Assembly: GCA_027946365.1 (NCBI GenBank)
Contig: JAPEUQ010000002.1
Span: 2,852,001-2,916,000, forward strand
Direction of reading: 5' to 3'
Length of the DNA: 64,000 bases
From: Kalmusia sp. IMI 367209
Taxonomy: Eukaryota > Ascomycota > Dothideomycetes > Pleosporales > Didymosphaeriaceae
The notes under the pieces are model-generated. The model did no database searches, was not told the origin of the DNA, and was given only the letters and a program-made list of their open reading frames with translations. Every line of letters starts with the position of its first letter. The stretch's first letter is position 1. The position numbers were made by a program, and so were the translations under genes. Shown piece after piece: positions 10,434-21,500 of the stretch.

Positions 10434-11072
10434 TTCCACAATACAACAAAGCGAAAGTAGGTATAGTGGGTCGCGAGTATTGACAGGTGTATGCAGAAGG
10501 AACACTGCGAATGAGTGAGAGCAGGTGGGTTGGTAATACGAATGCGCGGGGAGAGCTGGAGCTTGAGCTGGGGTCGATGACGGAATGCACCCTGGTCGAT
10601 GTGCAAGGACCTCCCGAGCCAATGGGATGGGAGCCGGTGGTAAGCAGTAAAGCGTGCGATGCGCGAGGTCAGATGAACAGATCTAGCAGTCGATTTGGTG
10701 CAATCGAAAGATCGTCTCGTAGATTCAAGCGAAAAGTCATGTCAGATCAACTTCGTAATGTGGAAGGTGATACGTGATTGAAGTGTTACCCGACTGGCAA
10801 GCTCATGGAATCAGATCAGTTCAGACAAACAAAGAGAATATTCTATGCCGCTTAACGCAGCTTAAGTTTCTTTTATACATATATACTCAGACAAAAGGAT
10901 CCATTCCAGCGGGACCCTGTGTCACACGCCGAGGTATATCGCCAGTTCACCCAAAAAGCCCACCCAAGAAGCCCACAGAAACGCCAAATATGCTACATAT
11001 GCTACCCAACATTAGCCGAAGCTGTACACATGGCGCGCTTAAATAACGAACGGATGATCCATGCTGGCCGAT
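10434..11072. other. Intergenic between b561 start and transporter end
   Basis: Promoter of the b561 gene and 3' flank of the transporter. Nothing else recognised. Confidence 0.5.
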
Positions 11073-12997
11073 CTATTCCACATCTTCTGGTCGCTTGACT
11101 GGTGACGTCCTAGATGGGCTGTCGATTGCTGGTCTTTCTGCACTGGCGCCAGGCCCTAGACTGAGGCTGTTGCGAATCAGGCCTCTGGTCCCTCCAGCAG
11201 CAGGTTGACCATCTCTGACAAAGTCGGGATCCTGCGTGTTGACCGGTGCGTAGAGGTCTTGCGCCGCAAGATGAGCATTCAATCTTGCCTCGCTCCTCAT
11301 CTTCTGGATCTTGAAGTAATTGTATGCCGCAATGCTGCAGATGGTGACGACCAGGCCCGTCAAATTGATCGGGGTCAGAGGATCGTGGAAAACGATGTTG
11401 GCCGTAGTGATAGTTACGACCTCTTTGAAGATGCCGCAAATGCTAAGCGTAACGACACTGGTGCGCTTCAGCAGAGCAAACTCAGATGCCGTCATAAGGA
11501 ATGCAAGGCATCCTGGAAAAAGTAAAATGCCTATCCCAAGAAGTGTGCCTTTCATCTCAAATAGTCTTGAAAGCCCTTCAATGAGAGCAGGAAATCCTTC
11601 AACGGGTATCGCTAAGACGATCAAACTAAGAAACATGACGGGAGCTAGGAAAAATATCGAAGAGAACGGATTCGCAGTGGCAGGGTTGCGGAGGAGGAGG
11701 ATCTGAGTAAGAGACCAGCGGAAGCCGGATGAGCATGCCGAGGACATGACGAGGATGAATCCGAGGACGTGGAAAGCGGTTTCGCCGGCCACCATCATGA
11801 TGACACCCATTGTCATGATGGCAATAATAATGATGAGTCTCCAGGAAATCTGTTCTAGACCGAACAAAAATGCAAAAACGAGGACAAAACCGAGCGCAGA
11901 TGATTTGCACATAGCTAGTCACAATATTAGGACATGGGCTCAATTCCACAGAATTGATCAAACTCACTGAAAAAGGTTAGGGAAATGAACTTCAAGCTCG
12001 TATTGCCCAGCCCAATGTCCATGCCCGTCGCCGCTCCGCAAGGACCAATCCGTGTCAAATAGAACCATTTGGTCATGAGCGGTTTCTTCGGGTCTGCCGG
12101 CTCTTCGCGTGCTCCGGAGGCATGGGGGTTAAGAGAGTCGTGTCGTGGTCGAAGCGAGGGTATCATAAACAGAACAAGCGATGCAAGCGAAAACTGGACC
12201 ACCATATGCAGACAGGTCGTAAAAAGCGGAAATGGAAAGATGTTCTGCGTCTCGCCGTCTCCCTTCTCCTCCTTGAACATCCACTTGTTGTATACAGAAA
12301 TCGAAATCGAGAAAAAGTACCTTGGACAGTTAGCTCCCGACCAGAAGGGACCCATTGCAAAGCCTCACCATAACCCAATGAGCAGGGCGTTTATCAGCAT
12401 TGAATGTATCAAATTCTGGTTTGCGATCTTCTCCTCCTCCTTTGAGAATCTGACCTCCTGTGGGACTATACGCTGGTCGAGCAATGTGTTTCGCCTCTTC
12501 CTGCGCCGCCTTCGCCGCCTGTCTCGTCCCGTCAGACCCGTCTCTTCATCGTCTTGGAGGCCGTCCGCGCTCATGTTGTCTAATTCGAGGTCGTCGCTGT
12601 CGGTCCTTCCGGAAGAGTCGGAATGATCGCTATCCGATGATGCTTCCCCTTCTTCGAGAATGTGGTCAGATTTCCGTCGTCTATGCTTGCGCGGTGCTTG
12701 CTGAGAAGGGCCAGATGCGCCGGCGAGCGAGGAGGAGCGTCGACGGGCGTGGTTCGCAGTCGCCTGGTCCTCCATAATCTCCCTAAAGTCGGGGGTTGGA
12801 GGGCGGACCAGGGACGCTACGTTGCGAGGGGCGTGCCGGGCGCCGTCGTCGCTGTCACGGTCGGAGGCTGTGGAAGAGGGCGGGTTGGAGAGGGTCGCGA
12901 GCGGAAACACATCGGCGGGATGCAACAGCGCGTCCGGATGTGCAGGTGGTTTTGAGGCGTGCCCTTCGAGCCAGCGCACTACCGACTCCGCGGTCAT
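11073..12997 (-). CDS. Triose-phosphate-transporter family (SLC35C2-like) membrane transporter
   Basis: Members of this drug/metabolite superfamily exchange nucleotide sugars or related compounds in the Golgi/ER. Three exons (12369-12997, 11968-12320, 11915 boundary then 11073-11914) with 51- and 53-bp introns give 607 residues. The first 190 residues are acidic/basic and disordered, with a poly-Arg stretch (DRRRRRRRKRRN). About ten membrane helices follow, starting at YFFSISISVYNKWMF and including SLTFFTMCKSSALGFVLVFAF and the characteristic lysine-containing ASEFALLKRTSVVTLSI. The long disordered cytosolic N-terminus and the C-terminal Ser/Pro tail match fungal DUF250 homologues of human SLC35C2. 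Substrate is unknown. Confidence 0.85.
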
Positions 12998-13652
12998 GTC
13001 GGTGAGTGACGAAGGTCCAGTGACGGATTAGCTCCTTGGCGGTGGATCAGCTGGTAGTACTTCGATTGGACACTCATCAGGGGTCTGCTCGGTCGGTCGT
13101 CGAAGTCTGGTTACTCTCGTGCCTCAGATGCAGCTATTATTGCCGTCTCAGCGGGGGAACAGTGGATGTGATCAAACGCCCTTGAATGCAATCTGCAACA
13201 CGCTTCCGGCCCAGGGACCTAGCCCCTGCTTGGCTGTTTGTGCAACGTCGCCAATCCCGGCGTCGCGTGCCTGAGTAAGCCCATCTGCATCTTTAAGGCT
13301 GCCACGCGTTGCACGCATGTAGGAATTTTCAGATTGATATCCCGGTCCGATCGATACATGTGACAGACTACGTGGGGGAGGTATGGATGCCAACACAATG
13401 GTAGCAACGAGCATAGAGACATGGAAACCTCCGAAAACTAGAATGTAAACGTGGTATACCGAGCCACTGTCTTCTGGAAGTTATTCACACGTTGATAAGA
13501 AAAAAAAAAAGAAAATCAACCAACTTGTGTATCTCGATGCTCTGTTATATATACGGTAACTTGACGACGCGTTATGCAAGTTATGATGAACGCTCCAAAA
13601 GACCCGACTCCAGGTGTATACAAAGTACTCAAACAGAGTCCAATCTCATTCC
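12998..13652. other. Intergenic between transporter and STIMATE-type gene
   Basis: Holds the transporter promoter. An A-rich run is at about 13500. No gene recognised. Confidence 0.5.
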
Positions 13653-14635
13653 TCATTCTCTCCGCTCTTTTCGACCTTCTCGGCTGCTACCCGCTCCGTC
13701 GATGTGAGGATCATACTCTCGGCGAATGGGAACTGCGGTCGGATTTGCTTCCTTCAGGGTCTCATTCTCCGTGGTCTCAACGTCACTGTCCTCATCCTCT
13801 CTCCTTTCCCGTCTGTGCCGCTCAAGCCATTCCTCATCACCGCTCTCATCGTCGTCATCGTCGCCAGCTGCAACCACATATTGACTCTCGCCGCCAGCAG
13901 GGTCCTTGATGAACCCGTCGATGATCCAGTATTGTAGCGCGTTCATGATCAGCGGGAAGACGAACATGACGAATAAAATCTGAAGGGCTTCGCTACCTTC
14001 TGTCCAGCGCAGTGCCCAATCGCCTACCCATGCAATCCAAGGCAGTAATTGGAAGATGAAGAAGACGCACAGCTTCATACCCAAGAGTCCGAGGAAGTAG
14101 ATGACGGATTGTTTGAGCCACCAGGTAGCGCGCGCTGGGTGGCCGTAGTTCCCGGAACGAATCGACTCGGGCGGGTTGGCCATGGGCGTGAGGAGGAACG
14201 CCCGGTGGAGGACCTTGAGAAGCAGTACGAGAATCGGGATCCCGATAGTGGTCTATGTTTGTCAGCTAGATCTAAGCTTTAGGAAATCATGCATGCACAT
14301 ACATCGATAGCAAGGTTGAGCAGGTAAAAGGAGCAGGGATTCGGTTGATTTCCGTCGTCGTCCTGGCCTGCGTACTGTGGTGTGGCTTTCGTGTTCGCAG
14401 CGACGTCAAACTTCCCTGAGGAAAGCATGGACATGAGAATGTTGGCCAGGTGTAGCAGAACAGATCCAAAGACCTGCTTCGACACATCGAAGAACCAAAT
14501 CTTGAGCGGGCGGCGGGGCGTCTCGCGCCACCTCTTATACACCAGAGAGGACACAGCCAACAAGCCCAACGCGCCCTGGACTATCAGAGCATACGGGCCC
14601 AGTAGGTGACATTCGCCGTTATCTTCGGACTCCAT
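13653..14635 (-). CDS. Alternative model: separate STIMATE-family membrane protein
   Basis: If the FKBP and membrane domains are separate genes, ATG 14635 ([14 protein letters not shown]) is a natural start, because fungal family members begin a few residues before the LLGP motif. Splicing of 14253-14302 gives about 310 residues with at least five membrane helices and an Asp/Glu-rich C-terminus. No stop separates it from the upstream FKBP frame and only a Ser/Thr/Pro-rich coding-like linker lies between, which favours the fused model. Confidence 0.4.
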
Positions 14636-15245
14636 TGGGCTAACACTTGCGGAGGTAGTCATCGCAGGCTCGGCGGCTGCAGCAGTCGTGGCGGGTTGCT
14701 TTTCAGACGAGGATGGAGTAGCAATGATCGTAGGGCCCGACGATGACGTGGGCGATTCCTCGGATTGCTTCGTAGGCTCAGGCGTTTCGCTCGGGCGCGC
14801 AATCGTGGGTCGTTCAGGCGCGGGATTCGCCGGTCGCTCAGGGTCTGGCACAACACCATCGATGCCCAGCAGCTCAGTCTCGAAGATCAAAGTTGAACCA
14901 GCGGGTATGGGCCCACTTGCGACGTTTCCATAGCCCATGGCAGGTGGAATGGTGAGCTTCCTCCCCCTCTCCAATGCACATTCCTACCAGACCCTTATCC
15001 CACCCTGCAATGACCTGCCCTGCTCCCAGCGTGAACTTGAAAGGGTCTCCACGATCATAACTCGAATCGAACTGTGACCCATCGCTCTCTAATGTGCCTT
15101 TGTAATGGACGCTGATCTTGTCGCCGTCTTGGGTTTTCCGCGTGCACTCGATAGGCTTTGTGACTTCGATGCCGAGGCCTTGGGCGGATGCGAAGGAGAG
15201 GAGGAGCGAAAGCGGCAGCGCGCAGAGGGGGGTGAAGCGCCGCAT
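13653..15245 (-). CDS. FKBP-type prolyl isomerase fused to a STIMATE/TMEM110-type membrane domain (one apparent frameshift)
   Basis: ATG 15245 opens a signal peptide and an FK506-binding domain: [49 protein letters not shown]. One extra C in the C5 tract at 14963-14967 shifts the frame. Deleting one base continues with [12 protein letters not shown] and [11 protein letters not shown], the end of a normal ER-type FKBP. The same frame then runs without stop through about 75 Pro/Ser/Thr/Ala-rich residues into [31 protein letters not shown] and, after a 50-bp intron (14253-14302), [20 protein letters not shown]. That is the STIMATE/YPL162c family of multi-pass ER or vacuolar membrane proteins, with an acidic tail. 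The corrected length is 513 residues. Alternatively two genes abut, the second starting at ATG 14635. Confidence 0.75.
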
Positions 15246-15893
15246 CTGCAGCTATGGGAGCGACCGAGTGTCGCTGTGCAAAGCAAGTCGCGAGGACGTG
15301 GCGAGAGGAAGAAACGGTGCAGCGAGCACGATGCGGAGTTGGGTGCGGGCGAAGCCGCGGTGGTGAAACACGTCCAAGCCGCACAGCGTGCCTATTTCCG
15401 TCCACAGCGCACAGGAAGATGGATGATGGAAGAAGTGTACAAGTGAGGACAAATGCAGAAACGACTTGGTGGGAGCCTGCGCCTCGAAATGATGAACGTT
15501 CGCGGCGAATAGCCATATGATCCGCTTTAGCTTTAGCCAATCATGCGTCATCTGTATAGTGTACCAAAACCCACACGTAGCTTCAGTCCTCCCATCTGCA
15601 TGCTGAGTGAAAGCAACCTTTTCAATAAATGCAAAGAGTCATGACCTCGGAAGGAATCATCTCAGGCCCGCTGGAATTTTGATCCTTCTCCAAATTTAGT
15701 TGACACGCTGTGTGTTACCAAGCTACCTTGGGAGACGCAATACACCAAAATGCTACCTCAAACCCAAGCACCTCTTGTACCATTTTCCCTCTCAACGATC
15801 TCGACTTTCCCATTCGATCTCGCTTTCTCTTTGACTCTTTGTTCAGTAGAGATCTTCGCGCCTCTCTTTCTCTCTCTCCGTCCCAGCCACGTC
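15246..15893. other. Intergenic, FKBP promoter side
   Basis: Pyrimidine-rich on the plus strand from about 15770. No gene recognised. Confidence 0.5.
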
Positions 15894-17330
15894 CTATCCG
15901 TCCCCCTTCCCACACAGGGGGAACATACAGAAGCCACCGCCCCACCCCCAAACCCACTCTCTTTGCCTCACCCACACAATCATGCCACTTAACATCAAAA
16001 GGACAGCTAGAGCACCAACCACTATACCAACACCAACACCCGCCTTAGCAAACTCGCTCAGATGTTGCTTCCGCACGATAATTGTCGGAGTGGAAGTCAC
16101 GGTCGATACAACAGTGCTGAATACAGTCTGCAGACTCCCCGTCGCAGAAATCGTCATGGTCTGAACAGCTGTAGCCGTAACCGTCACAACCTGAGGGATG
16201 ATGCTACCAGCGGCCGCCGTATTCACAGCATCTGAACCCGAACCCGAACCCGCGTTTCCATTCGCGCCAGATAAAACGCATATCGTGGGCTCGGGCTTGT
16301 CAGCAATATTCCCGCTAACGAATACAACGAGGACAGCCGCATATCTATCAATCATCAGTTTTCTCCTGCCAGCAATCGTCATAGCAACGGGAACTTACGC
16401 AGCAGTAGCAACAAACACCTCCTGCCTCCTCGAACTCGTCAATCCCGCAATCGTCACCGCAAAAAGCACAGTGAACATGCCCACCATGCCCAGCCTCGCG
16501 CGCATGTTCGAAACAAAGTACAGTCCTACCATGCCGCCGACTAGGAACACCACGGCACAGAATGCACTCAGGAAGTTTACCACGTGCGTGACGGCCGCAG
16601 CATTGCCCAGTTTTCCCAGTGCTCGCGTCACGACGTCCGTTTCGGCTGCGGGCCCCAAGCACGAGAGATCCTCTGCGAGTCTCGCGTCGTAGAATTTGGC
16701 CAGCAGAGAAACGCCCTGGTTCAATTCAGGCGGGAACGTGTCCCGCACAGCCTGGAGACTGCGTTTCTGCGGGCGGGAAATAGCAAGCACATCTCTTGTC
16801 AAGAGAACCGCTTCGTCTATCAAGCCCAGTCAGTCAGCTCAACCCAATCCAAATCGATATATCCCTCTACGCTGGAACCATTCAAAGCAAAGCGTCCAAA
16901 GCAAAAAAAACTCACAATACCCTTCAACGCCCCCTCAGCTCCCCTCTAACACCTCCACCCCTCCCATCGACCACGCCCCGCCCTCCGCAGCCCTCAACTC
17001 CGCCTCGAGCGCCGCAATGCCCCTCTCCATCCCCATCAAGCCCCTCACATTCGCCCTGTCGAAGCGTCGGAAGAGCACCCCCGCGTGGCCCCTCGACTCG
17101 CACATGTACTCCGCCACGCGCTCCATGTTCCATATTCGCCCCTTCTCGTCGTGCGAGGCGTCGAGCGCGGGCGCGGGCGCATTACCACCACTACGAGACG
17201 CAGAAGACGACGGGCTGGGCGAGGTGCCGGAAACAGCGTGCTGCTGCGAAGCGGGCGCGTGGTGAACGCTTTCCAACGAGTGCCGAGAAGACGTCCTACT
17301 AAGCGTACTCGACGAGTCCGCCGGAGACAT
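15894..17330 (-). CDS. DUF6594 membrane protein (one in-frame stop in the model)
   Basis: Exons 16916-17330, 16399-16816 and 15894-16344 join in consistent phase to 427 codons. The N-terminal half has the DUF6594 signature AGVLFRRFDRANVRGL followed by ALEAELR, then EAVLLTRDVLAISRP. The C-terminal half has membrane helices (NFLSAFCAVVFLVGGMVGL, GMVGMFTVLFAVTIAGL, a further pair), typical of this fungal family, whose role is unknown. Codon 132 (16935-16937) is TGA within a C-rich stretch. No consensus intron removes it, so it is a real nonsense change, a sequence error, or a sign of undetected splicing. The last helix may instead be cut by an intron starting GTGAGG near 15970, making the C-terminus uncertain. 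Confidence 0.6.
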
Positions 17331-18527
17331 TGCTGCAGAATCGTAGTCTAGCAAGAGGAGCTGCGCAAAGGAAAGGCAAGCTCAGGTCCTCTCGTTGCTG
17401 TTTGGAGAAGAGAATCCTCCCCGCCTTTATGTAGGAACGTCTACGGGGGGAGGGGGGGCTCGTACAAGTGCATAATGGTTCTGCATGCAGTGTGTACCAC
17501 CGTGTGGCTGGCTGGGCCAACAGATTCTTTGCCCCGCCGTCGTCGTTCTTAGAGTTTGCATGCATGTGGCCTTGTAATGCGAATGGTATTGCTACTGCCT
17601 ATAGACGGTGCGAAAGGCTGACTGCAAGGAAACGATGTCAGCGCACACGCGCGAGGCATAGTGTGGCTGGATGGTTGCACGCCGCCCAATGGCATTGCTA
17701 GAAGGCTGTCCTCTTGCGAAGGCTGCAGGTAAATGCTGTATGCGGGCAAGCATTGGCAACTGGCCGAAGGTGCAGCAGCCCCCACACCGGTGAACACCCC
17801 TCCAGTCACATTTTCCCTGCTGCATCTGAGGCGCATCATTGCCCACCCACAAGCTCACAAGGCTGTAAAGGTAACGATTCAAAGTGTGCATTTTTTTTTC
17901 AATGTCCTTATCGCACAGTCCCCGCTGTCTATAATACACATGCCGCTGCTTTCCACAACCCCCCGCCTCAAGAGCACTTTATCGAACCACACGCAATCCA
18001 ATTAGCTCGCTCATCATCATGGCAATCCACCAATTACCCCAGTCACTCTATCGTCCAGCCCATCCGCCTCCTTCTTCCCATCACCATGTTTCCAACCTCT
18101 CCGCTCATCTTGTGCGTTGCTCTCAGGAAACGCCGTCCAGGGGTAATAGTAAAGGAGAAGAAGAAAAAAAACGCCGGCGGTATAGGCCCAAATATGCTGA
18201 TGCGTCCCAAGTCATTAATCCATCGCCCGGATGTACCCTGTTGTGAATGCCGATAGAAAGCGAAGCGCACGACCTGAGCTGCCCCTAGAAGAAATAAAGA
18301 ACTCAAGACCTGAGTAAACGAGCGCCTTATAGCGCTTCCACCGTCCGACCCGTAGCCTGATTTACCGCTGGTATACGTTGTACTGTGAGACGAGAGCGAG
18401 GAAAGCGTGCCAGAAGCGCCGAGTCGCTGATGCAAAGTTGGGTTAATTCGATGAAGTTGTGTTGCTTGTTGTATAAGGAGAATAGAATATGTTTGTGTGT
18501 GTTCGCTGTACTTTGCAGCAGCTGTTT
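17331..18527. other. 1.2-kb intergenic region
   Basis: Promoter of the DUF6594 gene and 3' flank of the histidine kinase. Short ORFs have no recognisable content. Confidence 0.5.
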
Positions 18528-21500
18528 TCACGACTTGCGTGGTTTCAATGACATGAGTTCTGGAGCTTTCGTTTTGTCCGGAGGATCCAAAAACTTGGTC
18601 ATTACGAGTGAGAGCTCCTTGAACGCTACTGGTTTCGTAACATAGGAATTGAAGCCGGCATCGACGCACTTGGCGTATACGTCGCCGAGGACGTTGGCAG
18701 AGAGCGCGATGATGGGGTGCCTCCGGTACCCATGCTTCTTTTCCCAGCGCCGAATCTCTTTGCAGGCTTGATAGCCGTCTTTATTGGGCATGTGTAAATC
18801 ACACTGTAGCTTGATCAGCGTGGATGCTAAGCGAAATGGGAGGGCAGGTACACACCAGTATAATGGAATAGTAGCCAGGCGGCTTAGAGAAGACCGTTTC
18901 AGTGCATTGTACACCATCGAGTACAGTTTCGGTGTCGATCGATATCTTAGCTAAGAACTTGAGTACAACCTGGACAGATCGTTAGTCAAACGCTTCTTAT
19001 TCGACAAATCCGGCTGCTTACTGTTTGGTTAATATGGTTATCCTCTACAAGTAGAACCTTATGACCTTTGTTGCCCAGCCTACGCTTGAGCTCCTCGAAC
19101 ACGAGCTTCTGGTTGAAAACCACTTGTTGGGCTGTATCTTGGTTACGATCCGTACTGGACTCTCGCTCTTTCTGTGGATCGAAGATGACTGCAAACTTGG
19201 ATGGTTTGAGTGGACGGTAGATGAACTGAAGTCGGCGATCGGCCAACAATTGTTCGTAATCATACGCAGGCGCTTCCTTGACCAACTCCTTCTTTTGAGC
19301 AGGGTCGGATACTACTATAATCGATGTATTACCATGGATCATCGAACCTAGGATCTGGTCCATGATCGCAATGACTTCAGAGGTATCGTGAAGTACGAGG
19401 ACAACGTGGGTGAACAGAACCGGATTATCACCACCAATCATTCTTTGAGCTTCTACCAAGCTAGGCTGGCCTGTTACTTGGTGCGGGATACCGGTAGGCA
19501 AAGTCTGCTTGATGTGACGAATAGTAGCTTCTCTGCTATGAACCAGAGGGCATACTACCAAAATGGAGTACATTGGAGGTTGTAAAGTGCTACCAAGTGG
19601 TGACAAGCTGCGTGGTGCTCCAGTCGCATTGACGGTCTCATCCGAACCGAACGAAGCTTCTTCGCTCAGCGACCTCTTCGGTGGAAGAGCAAGTTTCATC
19701 TCCGTATCTTTTGTTGCCAGTGTACTTTCATGCATGAAAGATGAAGCTGAAGAACGTTCTGAGCGCAGACTAGACTTCCCTGTAAGAGCAGCACTAGTCA
19801 GAGAATGGTCAGAGCTTCCAGATGAGAGAGAAGGTGACTCGCGAGATCGTTCCGAGGTCGTGAGGCTTGGCACGGGAGATTTGATAGAATCGCTCTTTTC
19901 CGAAGAGCCGCTTGAGAAGCGTTCATGACGAATCTTGTCGAGCATCTGAGGGAAAATTGGCTTAGACAGCGCAGCGGGTTGAATAGGCAAGGGTGGTACC
20001 ACTGCGGCGGGTTCTGCTGACGGTGTTCCTGGAGTAACCGGCTTCGGCTGTGGGAAGTCGTCCTCCGTGGGAAGTCCAAACTTGATCGTGAAGAAGAATG
20101 TGGAGCCTTTTCCGGGAACACTTTGGGCATCCATTCGCCCTCCATGCAATTCGACAAACTGCATAGAGATGGCCAAGCCGAGACCAGTTCCACCATGCTG
20201 CCGCGTGCTACTAGCATCAATTTGACTGAATCGCTTGAACAAGTACTTGGCTTCGTTTTCCGTGAATCCTCGCCCGGTATCGATTACTTCGAAGCGGACC
20301 ATGGTCTCGTTACTCCCCAGACCATCTGACTTTTCGGGTGATTGGATGCGGCAGCGCACGAAGATCTCACCCCTCTGGGTGAACTTGATGGCATTGCCTA
20401 CAACATTCAGCAACACCTGTCGAATACGGAACTTGTCGCCTTTAACCATGGATGGCACGCCTTCGTCCATAAGATAATTCAATTCCAATCCTTTCTGTAT
20501 GGCAAGTCCCATGTTAAGGTCGTTTACCTCTTCCAATAAAGAAGGTAGGTGAAGCCACTCCATGGTAAGTTTGATCATACCCGCTTCCACCTTGGAAAGA
20601 TCCAAAATGTCGTTGATGAGGTTCAATAAGCTGTCCGTGCTGGCTTTGATAATGTTGACCTGCTCGAGCTGCTCATTATTGAGCGTGCTGTCCAACAAAA
20701 AGTTGACCATGCCGGATATGCCGTTGAGAGGCGTCCGAATTTCGTGAGACATGTTGCTGAGAAAACGGCCTTTGGCATCCATGGTCTCTTTTAGGGTCTG
20801 CTCGAGCAGCTTGTGATCATTGATGTCGGTAGCGGTCCCGTACCAAGTAGCTTCGTCGCGGTCTTCGGCTAGCGATTTTTCGAGCAATATACGAACCAGG
20901 TGCCACCTGAACTCGCCCGCTTTGTTGCGAAGTCTCACCTCAGTGGAGTAAGAAGCACGTCCATCAGCATCCTTCTTGATTCTAAGAATACCGGTACTTG
21001 CAAGCCTTGATAGCTTCGCTTGAGGCATGTCTAGCCTCTCGGGTGAACTTCCGGGACTAGTAATCGTCCTCTCTGTCTCAGATGATTCATCCGATGAAGA
21101 CGATTGGGAGTCTTGACGAACATGCTCAGTAGGTAGAGATGTCGGCACGTTGACAGCAGCAGAGCCGTCCTCTGACATTTCGGGAAGCTTGCATTTGATA
21201 ACGTCATCTGGGTGTACGTTTTCCAAGAACCCAGTTCCACGCGCTTGAATTTCGGTCTGCCCAGAATAGGTCTCCCATTGCGAATTGCAAAAAGTGAGAC
21301 CACGACGGTTAGACACCACGAACACCACTTGTGGGCTGGAGTTTGCAAGGGCACGATATTTGGCTTCCGATGCAGCGGTCTCTTGTTGCCGGGCCGCATT
21401 GATCTCGGCAAGGTGTTGATCATGAAAGTCCATGTTCGTACCAATCCAATGCACAATTTGTTGCCGCTTGTTTCGCAATGGGGCTACCCGCACGTAAAAC

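Noticed and set aside
16796..17302. Long Pro/Ser-rich plus-strand ORF
   Set aside because: It is antisense to the DUF6594 exons, which have clear family motifs.
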